DNA of 64,000 nt from Prevotella sp. (GCA_015060535.1 SUYH01000001.1:155991-219990); one strand, 5' to 3'. Counted from the stretch's first letter, positions 25,601-33,037 are shown. Notes: generated by a model not told the origin, from the sequence alone. Numbers and translations are program-made.

Positions 25601-27332
25601 TACATACGATGTTAACGGTATCATAAAGGGCGTAAAAAACAAGTCTCTGTATGATGCCTTCTTTATGAAGGAAATAGAAGGGAAAATGACCTCTTCCAAT
25701 AATGAGCTAACAATAACGGAAGAGATGAAAACCCGTTGTCTTGATTGTGCGAAGGAAATTGTTTTGAACATTTGTACAGGAGGTGAATACTTCTATGGCA
25801 AAGATGCGCTGTCGCTTTTGATGAGGGGCTATTTTGATATAACTCCTGAATTGATGCCAAAGTTGTTGGATTATGGTTATATCAGTATTTCAAGAAAGGA
25901 CGAGGATGGCTTCTTCAATCGAGAGTATTCTTTGTTTGAATATATCACCGAGAGAATCGAGTTGGTAGAGTTAGCTCCTTTAGTCATAGAAAAACTGAAA
26001 AATAATGTTGATAACGAGAACTTCAGGCTTTCTTACGATTTTGCAAACTATCTGTTAAAGAATCACGTTGAAGAAGGGTATGATCTAGTTTTACGTTTTG
26101 CTCTGTCTGGATATAGTATGTCTTCAAACATTCTGGAAGAGTTGATTAAGACTGGAAAAAAAACAGATGAGATCAAAGCGGCCTCAAAAAATATGGAGGA
26201 GTCTGACAGAGTGTTTTGTTACTCGTCTCTTGTTAGAAATGCTGGTGAAGAAAAATGGGTAAAAGAGAGGCTGGAACAAGAGTACAAGACATTTAGCGGG
26301 TATGCCTTGAAGAGGGCTTTGCAATTGTTGCTGAGTATAGGAAGCATGGATGCATTGGATTATCTGCATATGAATCCTGAGATTATTAGGGATGGGGATG
26401 ATTATCATTTCCTTTATGATAATCCCAATGCGGTTCCTTCACTTTGCTATTTCATTGCCTACATTGATGAGCATAAGATAGATTCTCATTTTATCCTAAA
26501 CAGCATATTAACTTCACTTGAAAGAATTGCTGTTAAGAGTATGGATGCCTTGTTGGAGGTGAAGAGCTATCTGCGTCAGCTGACACAAAAAGGACAGCGA
26601 TTTAAGTATCTGAACAGGTCGATTTTATCATATGAGGATAAATATTATGCTGCAGGATATGGAGTTACAACTATAAAGGAAGCTATGGTGAAGGTTGATT
26701 CTGATGAAGATACAAAAACGGGAAAGAAAGTGGAAGAAAATAGAGTTTGGGATGAAAACGATGGCGTTTATATCTCGTATAATTGGGAAGGTCACTCTTC
26801 ACATATAGTTGATTTCCTATGCTTTGTATTGGAGAATAAAGGCATTCCATATTTGAGGGACAAAAAAGATTGCAACTATTTGGACAACATTAAAGAGTTT
26901 ATGAATGCAATCAGAGCAGGCAAGACAGTGATAGTTGTTTTCAGCAGACCTTATCTCAAGTCAAAGAACTGCATGTATGAATTGTCGGGTATTATGAAGG
27001 ATCCGTGTTATAAAGATAGAATATTGCCTGTTGTGGTTGACGATACCATTCGCGAGTCTCAGTTCTATGTGGATTTAGTAAAATATTGGAAGGAAGAGAA
27101 GGACAAACAAGAGGATATTGTCAAACAGTTGATCGAGATAGATGAGGAAATGGCTGAGCCGCAGCAGACGAAGCTGAACGAGATAAAGGATGTGTATGCA
27201 TTGCTGAAGGGCATAACGGAGTACATAGACTGGGTTAATGCTGAGAATTTGGATGCGATGTGTGCGACAAGGTTTAAGACGATAATTGATAAAATTGTTG
27301 AGAAGAGACCAACGGCTAGTAAGAGAAAGTAA
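22698..27332 (+). CDS. Giant STAND/NACHT-like NTPase with C-terminal TIR domain
   Basis: About 1544 aa from the ATG at 22698 (TTG at 22686 is the alternative). Numbering here is from the TTG. The N-terminus has a hydrophobic segment and helices. The NTPase has S-A-Q-T-G-K-T (GKT 207-209), Walker B V-V-V-I-D-A-L-D-E (about 255-263) and I-V-L-S-C-R-S-N-Y-R, the NACHT/STAND layout. About 900 residues of helical, probably TPR/HEAT-like sensor follow. A TIR domain closes the protein (about 1355-1500): D1359-G-V-Y-I-S-Y-N-W, then K-N-C-M-Y-E1432-L holding the NADase glutamate. Bacterial Avs/bNACHT proteins usually carry the effector at the N-terminus, so the order here is reversed. Predicted phage sensor that depletes NAD+. 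Confidence 0.85.
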   Translation: MTGIDDIFVGFVISYIAGSLPSLKDVFFKKSKRPMKELVESCYNEALKKWMADSAVRKGIAQHELIKSGNLQELCDYPEKENYIAAINDLLKFWADEIRKNEELTNYIQTQEIKAVGDKVDKLVEVLMKLGWAEEPHLIRRGLIDHKPVEGYIRRYCASDNNESNYLSYLLGTKERHTLADYVVGIESVGANKFILYSSAQTGKTTELKQLCWELQQSGLFLPVSFEVRNNTRLKREDLPDFQYSGTREIVVVIDALDEVNGQKYEDLLEEIGGYAYDHPEIKIVLSCRSNYRRESQLSLFKELFLEELSTGDAIAHIDQVLGKGNGLFGVIRDNELGDFIKNPFFLNVLIDAYKENPLKMPKTKANIYRLFIERSYNNERTGKTVPLKAKHSFEESLQLLERVALGLSLTNAQTLNADELRECLFNDDNVEECLRYDLIRCEDGLYSFKHNAFREWLVANYLSRSGLKKAKQLATHPNGRIKPEWYNIIMLWVSMYGKDRQGEIYAILGWLKEASLDLVIYIDKGMLDDQIRNEIFKGLLLEYKALGIRMANVMTRDYQDLLAFGQSEETVRFMAEEINDAVTGTAYYSDLMYLCYFLNWNKLDLQNRKLTETLFCALEKKTTEVLAEEGSHDLSFLYFNNIFFAKKEYVERIYGVLGKSNHYEAIKSMIRLINEAGCVDEYIDYILEKEQYVHNQHEGYTTHIVSRDVIYVTLSKTKSLDGVRKLLQHQFKSTHTLYHDEQDAYRNMMVEVLNRVCDYIRSGNEELADVLENYYITLFKEYHYHFDHSKESAELLQILRNCYIESGLRERGRKAFYEKLNTIFTPHKEENTNWETTRLVFTMAALWITVEDVENDFCKFSPSNEFDWAKASWYREIPVAEVAECANRLYQQIFPQPTSFTKGRERRQKAFNDFADYPVFKQLVLEMVAGLNEHTTRREHGRKLRDLDEGYNTYAFSFILQFVKPDDTYDVNGIIKGVKNKSLYDAFFMKEIEGKMTSSNNELTITEEMKTRCLDCAKEIVLNICTGGEYFYGKDALSLLMRGYFDITPELMPKLLDYGYISISRKDEDGFFNREYSLFEYITERIELVELAPLVIEKLKNNVDNENFRLSYDFANYLLKNHVEEGYDLVLRFALSGYSMSSNILEELIKTGKKTDEIKAASKNMEESDRVFCYSSLVRNAGEEKWVKERLEQEYKTFSGYALKRALQLLLSIGSMDALDYLHMNPEIIRDGDDYHFLYDNPNAVPSLCYFIAYIDEHKIDSHFILNSILTSLERIAVKSMDALLEVKSYLRQLTQKGQRFKYLNRSILSYEDKYYAAGYGVTTIKEAMVKVDSDEDTKTGKKVEENRVWDENDGVYISYNWEGHSSHIVDFLCFVLENKGIPYLRDKKDCNYLDNIKEFMNAIRAGKTVIVVFSRPYLKSKNCMYELSGIMKDPCYKDRILPVVVDDTIRESQFYVDLVKYWKEEKDKQEDIVKQLIEIDEEMAEPQQTKLNEIKDVYALLKGITEYIDWVNAENLDAMCATRFKTIIDKIVEKRPTASKRK

Positions 27333-27335
27333 ACG

Positions 27336-28358
27336 ATGAGTAGCTTTATTTCTTTAAGTAACGCATTGCATTGGCACAAATTGAAGAGTCATGATGATGA
27401 AGATTTGCCGCAAGAGGATGTGATGAAATTGTGGGGGTTCTATAACATGATGAAGTGGACAAGAGGGTGTTCCTTCGTCATGCGGGGAGAGTCGAATGAG
27501 AATCTGATGGAACAATTTGAGACTAATGCTAATAATCCGGCTCTATTGGCCAAGTATCTCTTTATGACAGGAGAGAAGGGCAGAGTATGTTGGGAGAATA
27601 GAAAATACTTGGATCCTGATGATACAGGGAAAGAGAATTTTGAGGCTATTTGCAAGGCATTGGCCCGATATATTAGGGGAGGTTGTCGTGGAAATAGTGG
27701 CCGGGCGCAGAGAATGCGTGATTTCTACAATCGAAATGAGGCGTTCTGTCGTGCGTTTGAATGTATTGATGATATCGTATCAAGATATGATAAGTTGAAG
27801 GAAAAAGATAAAAGGAGGGTGAATCTGTATTATTTGGCTGTTGCTCATACCGTCAATAGTTACGATTATAAGAAAACCTCGAGTTATGTGTCAACTACCA
27901 CGGATCGGGATGTTGCCCAAAATTTTACAGCAGACGTGTGTATTTATGGCTGGGTGCCTAAAATGGAAATAAGCCATGCTCAGGTGAAGACTATAGACTT
28001 TGTGGATATCGAGAATAACGAGTTTGTAAAGCGGAAAGGTTTGCCATATTGCAATACACCAGTGTACCCCGATCAAAAGGGGGTGGCATTGAGGTGTGGC
28101 TTTTTGCCTCATTTTATTATTGGATTTATGGTGGGGAGTAAGTTCTATGTGAATCCTGCTATATCACGAAGCATGGATAAAATGCAAGAAATGAAATCAT
28201 TTAAAGAACTGAATGCATTTAAGCATCGTCTGATAATGTATGGGTTGGATGTTGATCAAAATAACTTTGAGGATTTTTGTAGGATGACGAAATTCAAACG
28301 GTATTATACGTTTGACGGGAATATTTATGAGATACACTGCCTCGATACAGAGCGGTAG
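27336..28358 (+). CDS. Possible ADP-ribosyltransferase-like protein
   Basis: 340 aa, three bases after the STAND-TIR stop. Parts resemble an ADP-ribosyltransferase fold: an early S-F-V-M-R-G-E-S (candidate NAD-binding arginine, about residues 46-53) and a central S-S-Y-V-S-T-T-T-D-R-D-V-A-Q-N-F (the S-T-S-like strand, about 182-197). Near the end is Q-K-G-V-A-L-R-C-G-F-L-P-H-F-I-I-G, where ART enzymes have a catalytic glutamate. Here G-V-A stands where E-V-x would be expected, so activity is doubtful. The family call is inference. An FRG-type domain is another reading of the R-G motif. The tight spacing suggests a partner or regulator of the TIR protein. Confidence 0.5.
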   Translation: MSSFISLSNALHWHKLKSHDDEDLPQEDVMKLWGFYNMMKWTRGCSFVMRGESNENLMEQFETNANNPALLAKYLFMTGEKGRVCWENRKYLDPDDTGKENFEAICKALARYIRGGCRGNSGRAQRMRDFYNRNEAFCRAFECIDDIVSRYDKLKEKDKRRVNLYYLAVAHTVNSYDYKKTSSYVSTTTDRDVAQNFTADVCIYGWVPKMEISHAQVKTIDFVDIENNEFVKRKGLPYCNTPVYPDQKGVALRCGFLPHFIIGFMVGSKFYVNPAISRSMDKMQEMKSFKELNAFKHRLIMYGLDVDQNNFEDFCRMTKFKRYYTFDGNIYEIHCLDTER

Positions 28359-28392
28359 TAAAATGAAAAAGTTTTAGTTGGGATTAAAGAAT

Positions 28393-28623
28393 ATGACGCA
28401 GGAAGAGCGGTGGTTAATTCGATATGAGGAGGTGAAGGACTTCATTGAGGCCAACAAATGCAATCCGTCGAAGCACCGGATTGAGGAGCATGATATGCTC
28501 AACTGGCTGAAGGCTAACCGTAAAGCCTTGAATGCAGGAAAAATGAAGCAAGAGAGGGTAGAGAAGTTTAGAAAACTTCTGGAAATGACGGAACAATATA
28601 AGCGGAAAAATCAATATGAGTAA
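28393..28623 (+). CDS. Small helicase-associated (HA) domain protein
   Basis: 76 aa from the ATG at 28393. It has the single helicase-associated domain layout: W-L-I-R-Y-E-E-V-K-D-F-I, then P-S-K-H, L-N-W-L-K-A-N-R-K and R-V-E-K-F-R-K-L-L. Such domains bind nucleic acid and are often found repeated in large bacterial helicases; here only one copy stands alone. It overlaps the next gene by eight bases. Confidence 0.7.
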   Translation: MTQEERWLIRYEEVKDFIEANKCNPSKHRIEEHDMLNWLKANRKALNAGKMKQERVEKFRKLLEMTEQYKRKNQYE

Positions 28624-28897
28624 GATTATGACCCGGAAACAAATATGTACGATCCTTTCGTTAACTGGATATTTGTTTGTTTTTGCAATATCTATTATCA
28701 CTGCCTTAAGTATAGAGCAGTTTTTATGGCGGGTTTTACTAATCGCTTCCGCTATAATTACTTTAGTGCTTGCTATTACTCGTCTTTTATCTGCGAAGAA
28801 GATGGGAGAGCGGGTTAAGTATCTTGAAGATAACCATCTGTCGTTGAGTTATGATAAAGAAGAAGAGTGTATAGCCGTTAAAAAGGGAATACAATGA
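28616..28897 (+). CDS. Small two-helix membrane protein
   Basis: 93 aa with two membrane segments (about residues 8-30 and 36-57) and a short charged C-terminal tail. It overlaps the HA-domain gene upstream and the next membrane-protein gene downstream (ATGA). Family not recognised. Being tied translationally to neighbours in the STAND-TIR operon suggests a membrane-linked accessory role. Confidence 0.68.
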   Translation: MSKIMTRKQICTILSLTGYLFVFAISIITALSIEQFLWRVLLIASAIITLVLAITRLLSAKKMGERVKYLEDNHLSLSYDKEEECIAVKKGIQ

Positions 28898-29568
28898 AAA
28901 AGATTGGATCATGGCTTTTGAAATACAGTGATTATTATGTTGGCGCTAATGCACTGATATGCCTGTATGCCATCTTTCAAATCAAATTTGACTTTGCATT
29001 CTGGTTGGGGCGTTCGGAAATTGCCGACAAGTGGAATGAGATTATCACGAATGTCTCCTATAGTTATTTAGCTGGTTTTTTCTTTTATCTTCTTACAGTA
29101 ACATTACCGCATTGGAAAATGAAGGCGAAAGTTAAGAAGGCGTTGGAAGGAAAGGTGAACCAAATTGCTACTAACTATTGGGCCTGTATTGAAAGTGTGG
29201 TGCCTTTTCCGAAGGGACTGACTAGAAACCAGACGAAGGAGGATGTTGTAATGATGTTTAAAGAGGCTTCATCTCTGCAACTTTGTAGACTCAGTAGTGT
29301 TGGGATCAATGTTTCTGTTGCAGAATACATCAAAGCGAAACATAAGGAAAATAAGGAACTCGCAACGGAGCTTTTGGAATACAAATCGTGGTTATCGTCT
29401 GAAACGATTGCTCAGATTGAGAAAATAAGGAATGCGAATCTAATGAGTGTCGTGATTAGCATGACGAACCCCGTACTACAGGAATCGCTCGACAACGAAG
29501 GTAGTAGAGGTGTGTTGGCTAGCGAGGTGTATGATATGTGGGAAGTGGCTAAGGGGATAAAGGTGTAG
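28894..29568 (+). CDS. Membrane protein with cytoplasmic helical domain
   Basis: 224 aa with two N-terminal membrane segments (about residues 12-40 and 52-72), then a soluble helical region of about 150 residues containing W-A-C-I-E-S-V-V-P-F-P and a run of charged helices. Not recognised as a named family. It starts within the stop of the 93-aa membrane gene, so the two probably form a membrane complex. It is the last gene of the tight run that starts at 19010. Confidence 0.7.
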   Translation: MKKIGSWLLKYSDYYVGANALICLYAIFQIKFDFAFWLGRSEIADKWNEIITNVSYSYLAGFFFYLLTVTLPHWKMKAKVKKALEGKVNQIATNYWACIESVVPFPKGLTRNQTKEDVVMMFKEASSLQLCRLSSVGINVSVAEYIKAKHKENKELATELLEYKSWLSSETIAQIEKIRNANLMSVVISMTNPVLQESLDNEGSRGVLASEVYDMWEVAKGIKV

Positions 29569-29624
29569 AAATGATGTGGGTTTGAAGATTTTTCAGTATA
29601 TTCGCAAAAAAATGGATTTCCTAG

Positions 29625-30752
29625 ATGAGTGAGCGTTTGTATATTATAGGTAACGGGTTTGACAGGTATCATGGAGCGCCGTCGTCCTATTATGACTTCA
29701 GGACATATCTGACTCATCATAATGTGGATATCATCAAGACGTTTGATTTATACTTTGGACCGAGGTCGCTGGGGTGGACTTTGGCACATCCGATACTTAT
29801 CGATTGGTATTTAGGGGATTTTCCTTATTTTCATCTTCCCGTACCTAAGAATGAGTGGTCGATGAAATGGCTGTGGAGCGACTTTGAGAGGTGTCTATCG
29901 ATGTTGAACCGCGAGAAACTGATGGATATTCTGGATGTGAAACTGCCCAATCTGTTTGAGGATGATGAGGATTTTAACTACGGTGACTATTTTATAACTC
30001 TCGATGATATCAGTGAAAGGGTGAGGCTGTGCAGCTTCGAGATGCGGTATCAGTTTCATAAATGGATTAAGACGTTGCAATATGCCAAGGGGTATAAGCG
30101 AAGAATGATAGAACTGGACCGAGATGCTTTGTTCTTGAATTTTAATTATACGGAGTTCCTTGAAAGCGTATATGGTGTAGCGCATGAGAATATCTGTTAT
30201 ATCCATGGGTCGAAGAGAGACAAATATGGTTCTCTGGTGTTGGGACATCATTTGGAGGAGGAAAGGGAATATGAGATGTGGATACATAAGAATAGGAATC
30301 GCAAACGCAACAGGCCTAATCTGAAAGGCAAGAACGGGAGGTATTTTGCCAATGACAAGTTGTGTTATCTGGCTTATTTCCTTGATAATCCGAAGAAGGG
30401 TAACTGGCGTAATCCGATACGTTATTATGCAGTGGAGGGTGCAAAGGAACGATTTGAGGGCTACTATTATGAGAGTTATAAGGATACTGAGACTGTAATA
30501 CTGCAACATGAGGGATTTTTTAGGAACTTGGCAGGGATAAAAGAGATAACGGTGATAGGTCACTCGCTGAGTGATGTGGATATGGCTTATTTTGAGAAGA
30601 TAGTTGCATCGATAGCTGATGTCGGACAGGTGAGATGGCGGTTCAGCGTGTATTCGAAGCGGGATGAACAAAATGTGAAAGGACTGGTGAAAAGGCTAAA
30701 TCTCCCTGTAGTGGAAAATGTCCAGACGTTTAGCCTACAGCCCAAAACGTGA
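29625..30752 (+). CDS. AbiH family abortive-infection protein
   Basis: Intact 375-aa AbiH-type protein. The N-terminal motif L-Y-I-I-G-N-G-F-D (residues 5-13), Y-Y-D-F, L-N-F-N-Y-T-E-F-L (about 173-181), Y-I-H-G-S and the C-terminal I-G-H-S-L-S-D-V-D-M-A-Y-F are all present. AbiH proteins block phage growth in other bacteria by an unresolved mechanism. It is a second copy in the island and much diverged from the broken one at 11128. A candidate RNA with a terminator follows. Confidence 0.87.
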   Translation: MSERLYIIGNGFDRYHGAPSSYYDFRTYLTHHNVDIIKTFDLYFGPRSLGWTLAHPILIDWYLGDFPYFHLPVPKNEWSMKWLWSDFERCLSMLNREKLMDILDVKLPNLFEDDEDFNYGDYFITLDDISERVRLCSFEMRYQFHKWIKTLQYAKGYKRRMIELDRDALFLNFNYTEFLESVYGVAHENICYIHGSKRDKYGSLVLGHHLEEEREYEMWIHKNRNRKRNRPNLKGKNGRYFANDKLCYLAYFLDNPKKGNWRNPIRYYAVEGAKERFEGYYYESYKDTETVILQHEGFFRNLAGIKEITVIGHSLSDVDMAYFEKIVASIADVGQVRWRFSVYSKRDEQNVKGLVKRLNLPVVENVQTFSLQPKT

Positions 30753-30762
30753 GTCTGGACTC

Positions 30763-30977
30763 GCATCCATTCGCCGGAATAAAGGGTGCTGTGAAGAGCA
30801 GATTCTCCGGGGACTTGTTAACCTCGCAAGTAGGGGTTCTATAGCATGGATGTCGTATTGTAACATCCTTTGAGGTGTTGATGTAAACCAGGTCGTTAAG
30901 TAAAGGTCGAAGGACTAGAAAAACAGACTGCGAATGGTTATGGAGGTAATGGTTTCGGCCGTTGTCTCCTTTTTTTT
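30763..30977 (+). ncRNA. Candidate structured RNA ending in an intrinsic terminator
   Basis: No credible reading frame. CATCCAT (30764-30770) pairs with ATGGATG (30846-30852) and encloses CCGG/CCGG, TGCT/AGCA and ACTTG/CAAGT stems, a multi-branched shape. A second part follows and ends in a strong terminator (30942-30977). Short stretches (CCTT..TGAGGTG, GGTAATGGTT) resemble the candidate RNA at 10737-10945. It may be a stand-alone small RNA or the 3' untranslated region of the AbiH transcript. No known family recognised. Confidence 0.4.
30942..30977 (+). terminator. Rho-independent terminator
   Basis: GGAGGTAATGG pairs over all 11 positions (three G-T wobbles) with CCGTTGTCTCC around a TTTCGG loop, followed by eight T. 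Confidence 0.85.
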
Positions 30978-31046
30978 GTGGGGGGATTTGATGGTTTTGA
31001 TATGTTAAAAAGGTTGTAATGTTATAACCGTTTGAATAATATTTTG

Positions 31047-31119
31047 TATCTTTGCAACCGAAACGATGAGTTCGGAAATGGACGTTTCGATAGTTAAGTT
31101 GCAATAATTCAAAGGTTTA
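31047..31119 (+). promoter_or_regulatory. Promoter and hairpin leader of AAA/DUF234 gene
   Basis: TATCTTTG at 31047-31054 is a good -7 box; a -33 TTTG is not well placed. The following leader can fold with TTGCAAC/GTTGCAA and CGAAACG/CGTTTCG stems before the ATG at 31124. Part of the outer stem overlaps the promoter. Confidence 0.5.
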
Positions 31120-31123
31120 TATA

Positions 31124-32512
31124 ATGAGATTCTATGGCAGAGAACAAGAAATTGCCTTCTTGAAAGAGATTCGGAATACGGCTGAACGGGTGGCCCGCTT
31201 TACTGTGGTGACTGGCCGGAGGCGTATCGGCAAGACAACACTGATTAGGGAGGCGTACAAGGATGAGCCCTTCGTGTATTTCTTTGTAGCCAGGAAGGCG
31301 GAATCGGACCTGTGCGAGGTGTATCTGGAGGAAATCAGCGAGAAATTGGGCATCCCCACGCTGGGCAGCAGCAGGCACTTCAGCGAGATATTCCGCTACC
31401 TGATGCAACTGTCGCAGACCCGGAGCTTCACACTGGTGATTGACGAGTTTCAGGATTTCTTCCGAGTGAACAAGGCAGTGTATAGCGAGATGCAGGATAT
31501 TTGGGATGAGTTTGAGAAGACATCGAAGATCAATTTGGTGGTGTGCGGCAGTATTTATTCGCTGATGCAGAAGATTTTCAAGAACAAAAAGGAGCCTTTG
31601 TATGGAAGGAACACCGCAGAACTGAGGGTGAAGCCCTTCAAACCCTCGGTGCTGAAGCAGATCATGGCGGACGCAAAGCCTGATTACACGAAAGAAGACC
31701 TGTTGGCAATGTTCACCTTTACCGGTGGTGTGGCTAAATATGTGAGCCAACTAGTGGATGGAGATGCGTTGGACAAGGATGCCATGATAAGGTACATTGT
31801 GAGCCCCAACTCGACCTTTCTGAACGAGGGAAAGAACAATCTGATAGAGGAGTTCGGCAAGGACTACGGCATCTATTTCTCCATCCTCTCGTGCATTGCC
31901 CGGGGGAAGAACACCCGTAGCGAGATCGAGGACGTGATTGGCAAGGAGGTGGGTGGATATCTGACCAACCTGGCTGAGGAATATGAGCTAATCAGTAAGC
32001 GACAGCCCCTGTTTGAGAAAAGCGCCAACAAGAACGTGCGCTACGAGCTGGACGACGTGTTCTACAGCTTCTGGTTCCGCTTTATCTTCAAGTACAGCTA
32101 TATCATTGAAATTGAGAACTATGCGAAGCTGCAGGAGATCATCGGGCGCGACTACAGCACATTCAGTGGACTGATGCTGGAGCGTTATTTCCACCGTGTG
32201 GCCATGGAGTCGGGCGAGTTCACCCGTATTGGCCGCTGGTGGGACCGTCGGTGGAAGAACGAAATTAACTGCGTTGATTTTCGTCGCGACTCGGCCAAAC
32301 GTGCAAGCACGATGGCGCTCGCTGCTCCGAAAATTGACATGATTGCGGAGGACGAGCTCTCGGACAAGGTAACATTCTGCGAGATCAAGCGCCAGGCAGA
32401 TGAAATCAGTATAGGTGTGCTGAAGCAGCGGGCAGAGGTGATGCTGCAGGCAACGCACGAGTTCAAAAAGTACGACATCTCGTACAAGGGACTGTCGATG
32501 GAGGATATGTAG
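31124..32512 (+). CDS. AAA ATPase with DUF234 (PD-(D/E)XK-like) C-terminal domain
   Basis: 462-aa archaeal-type ATPase (PF01637-like). Walker A is G-R-R-R-I-G-K-T-T (about residues 31-39), Walker B is L-V-I-D-E-F-Q-D, and V-V-C-G-S-I-Y-S follows. The C-terminal DUF234 domain should read N-E-I-D-x-I-A-x-D-E...C-E-I-K-R. Here 23 extra residues (N-C-V-D-F-R-R-D-S-A-K-R and on) split N-E-I from D-M-I-A-E-D-E, encoded by a palindromic element that kept the frame. The putative nuclease-like site is therefore interrupted. These ATPases are abundant in Bacteroidales with unclear function. Confidence 0.88.
   Translation: MRFYGREQEIAFLKEIRNTAERVARFTVVTGRRRIGKTTLIREAYKDEPFVYFFVARKAESDLCEVYLEEISEKLGIPTLGSSRHFSEIFRYLMQLSQTRSFTLVIDEFQDFFRVNKAVYSEMQDIWDEFEKTSKINLVVCGSIYSLMQKIFKNKKEPLYGRNTAELRVKPFKPSVLKQIMADAKPDYTKEDLLAMFTFTGGVAKYVSQLVDGDALDKDAMIRYIVSPNSTFLNEGKNNLIEEFGKDYGIYFSILSCIARGKNTRSEIEDVIGKEVGGYLTNLAEEYELISKRQPLFEKSANKNVRYELDDVFYSFWFRFIFKYSYIIEIENYAKLQEIIGRDYSTFSGLMLERYFHRVAMESGEFTRIGRWWDRRWKNEINCVDFRRDSAKRASTMALAAPKIDMIAEDELSDKVTFCEIKRQADEISIGVLKQRAEVMLQATHEFKKYDISYKGLSMEDM
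32277..32334. repeat. 58-bp nested palindrome inserted in frame
   Basis: Nested stems pair across the element: ATTTTCG (32277-32283) with CGAAAAT (32328-32334), GCGA with TCGC, GCCA (32294-32297) with TGGC (32313-32316), and CGTGC aa GCACG (32300-32311). The surrounding insertion is flanked by GAAATT (32261) and GAAAATT (32329), suggestive of a short duplication. Confidence 0.75.
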
Positions 32513-32535
32513 GTTTGTATATTTGCAATAGTTAT

Positions 32536-32580
32536 GGGACCGGGGGGACAGGTACCCCGTCCCGGTGTTCCCGTTTTTTT
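32536..32580 (+). terminator. GC-rich hairpin with T run
   Basis: GGGAC (32536-32540) and GGGG pair with CCCC and GTCCC (32555-32563); a run of seven T starts at 32574, about 10 bases after the stem. Probable terminator of the AAA ATPase gene, or a palindromic repeat. The remaining bases to 32709 hold a -7-like TAATTTTG (32665-32672) for rhaM. Confidence 0.55.
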
Positions 32581-32709
32581 CATTGAAACAGCCTGTTTTG
32601 GTAAAAAATAGTGAAAATATATCGTTTTTTGCGTGACTATTAATCGTGTTTTATAGAAAATACGTAATTTTGTAAACCAAACCTAATAAATATGCCTCTA
32701 GGTTAGGAT

Positions 32710-33033
32710 ATGAAACGATATTGTCAGACGTTAAAGCTTGTAGATGACGAGCAATTGATAGCTCAATATGTAGAGGCTCATGCACATGTATGGCCTGAGG
32801 TGATTGAAGGACAGCGGCAGGTAGGCATTCTGGATATGCAAATCTTTCGTAAAGGTCGTCAGCTCTTTATGATCTGCGACACGGTGGATGGTTTTGACTG
32901 GGAGCGAGACATGGCCCGCTTGGCAGCACTACCCAGGCAGGCAGAATGGGAGGCGTATGTGGCTCAGTTCCAAGGATGTGACCCTGATGCCCCAAGCAGT
33001 GCCAAATGGCAACTGATGGAACGGATTTTCTAG
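32710..33033 (+). CDS. rhaM: L-rhamnose mutarotase family protein
   Basis: 107 aa of the RhaM/DUF718 family, which interconverts the alpha and beta anomers of L-rhamnose (related forms act on L-fucose). Seen: start M-K-R-Y-C-Q-T-L-K-L, H-A-H-V-W-P-E-V (the conserved histidine region, about residues 24-31), I-L-D-M-Q-I-F and Q-L-F-M-I. The length is normal. It lies four bases before glycerate kinase and is probably co-transcribed from the TAATTTTG box upstream. Separate from the defence island in composition and likely ancestral chromosome. Confidence 0.88.
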   Translation: MKRYCQTLKLVDDEQLIAQYVEAHAHVWPEVIEGQRQVGILDMQIFRKGRQLFMICDTVDGFDWERDMARLAALPRQAEWEAYVAQFQGCDPDAPSSAKWQLMERIF

Positions 33034-33037
33034 CCTG

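Noticed and set aside
30846..30960. Resemblance to the SRP (4.5S) RNA core, through GTAAACCAGGTC and GGTCGAAGGA
   Set aside because: The spacing and the conserved GGAAGCAGCC loop do not fit, so the similarity is probably chance.
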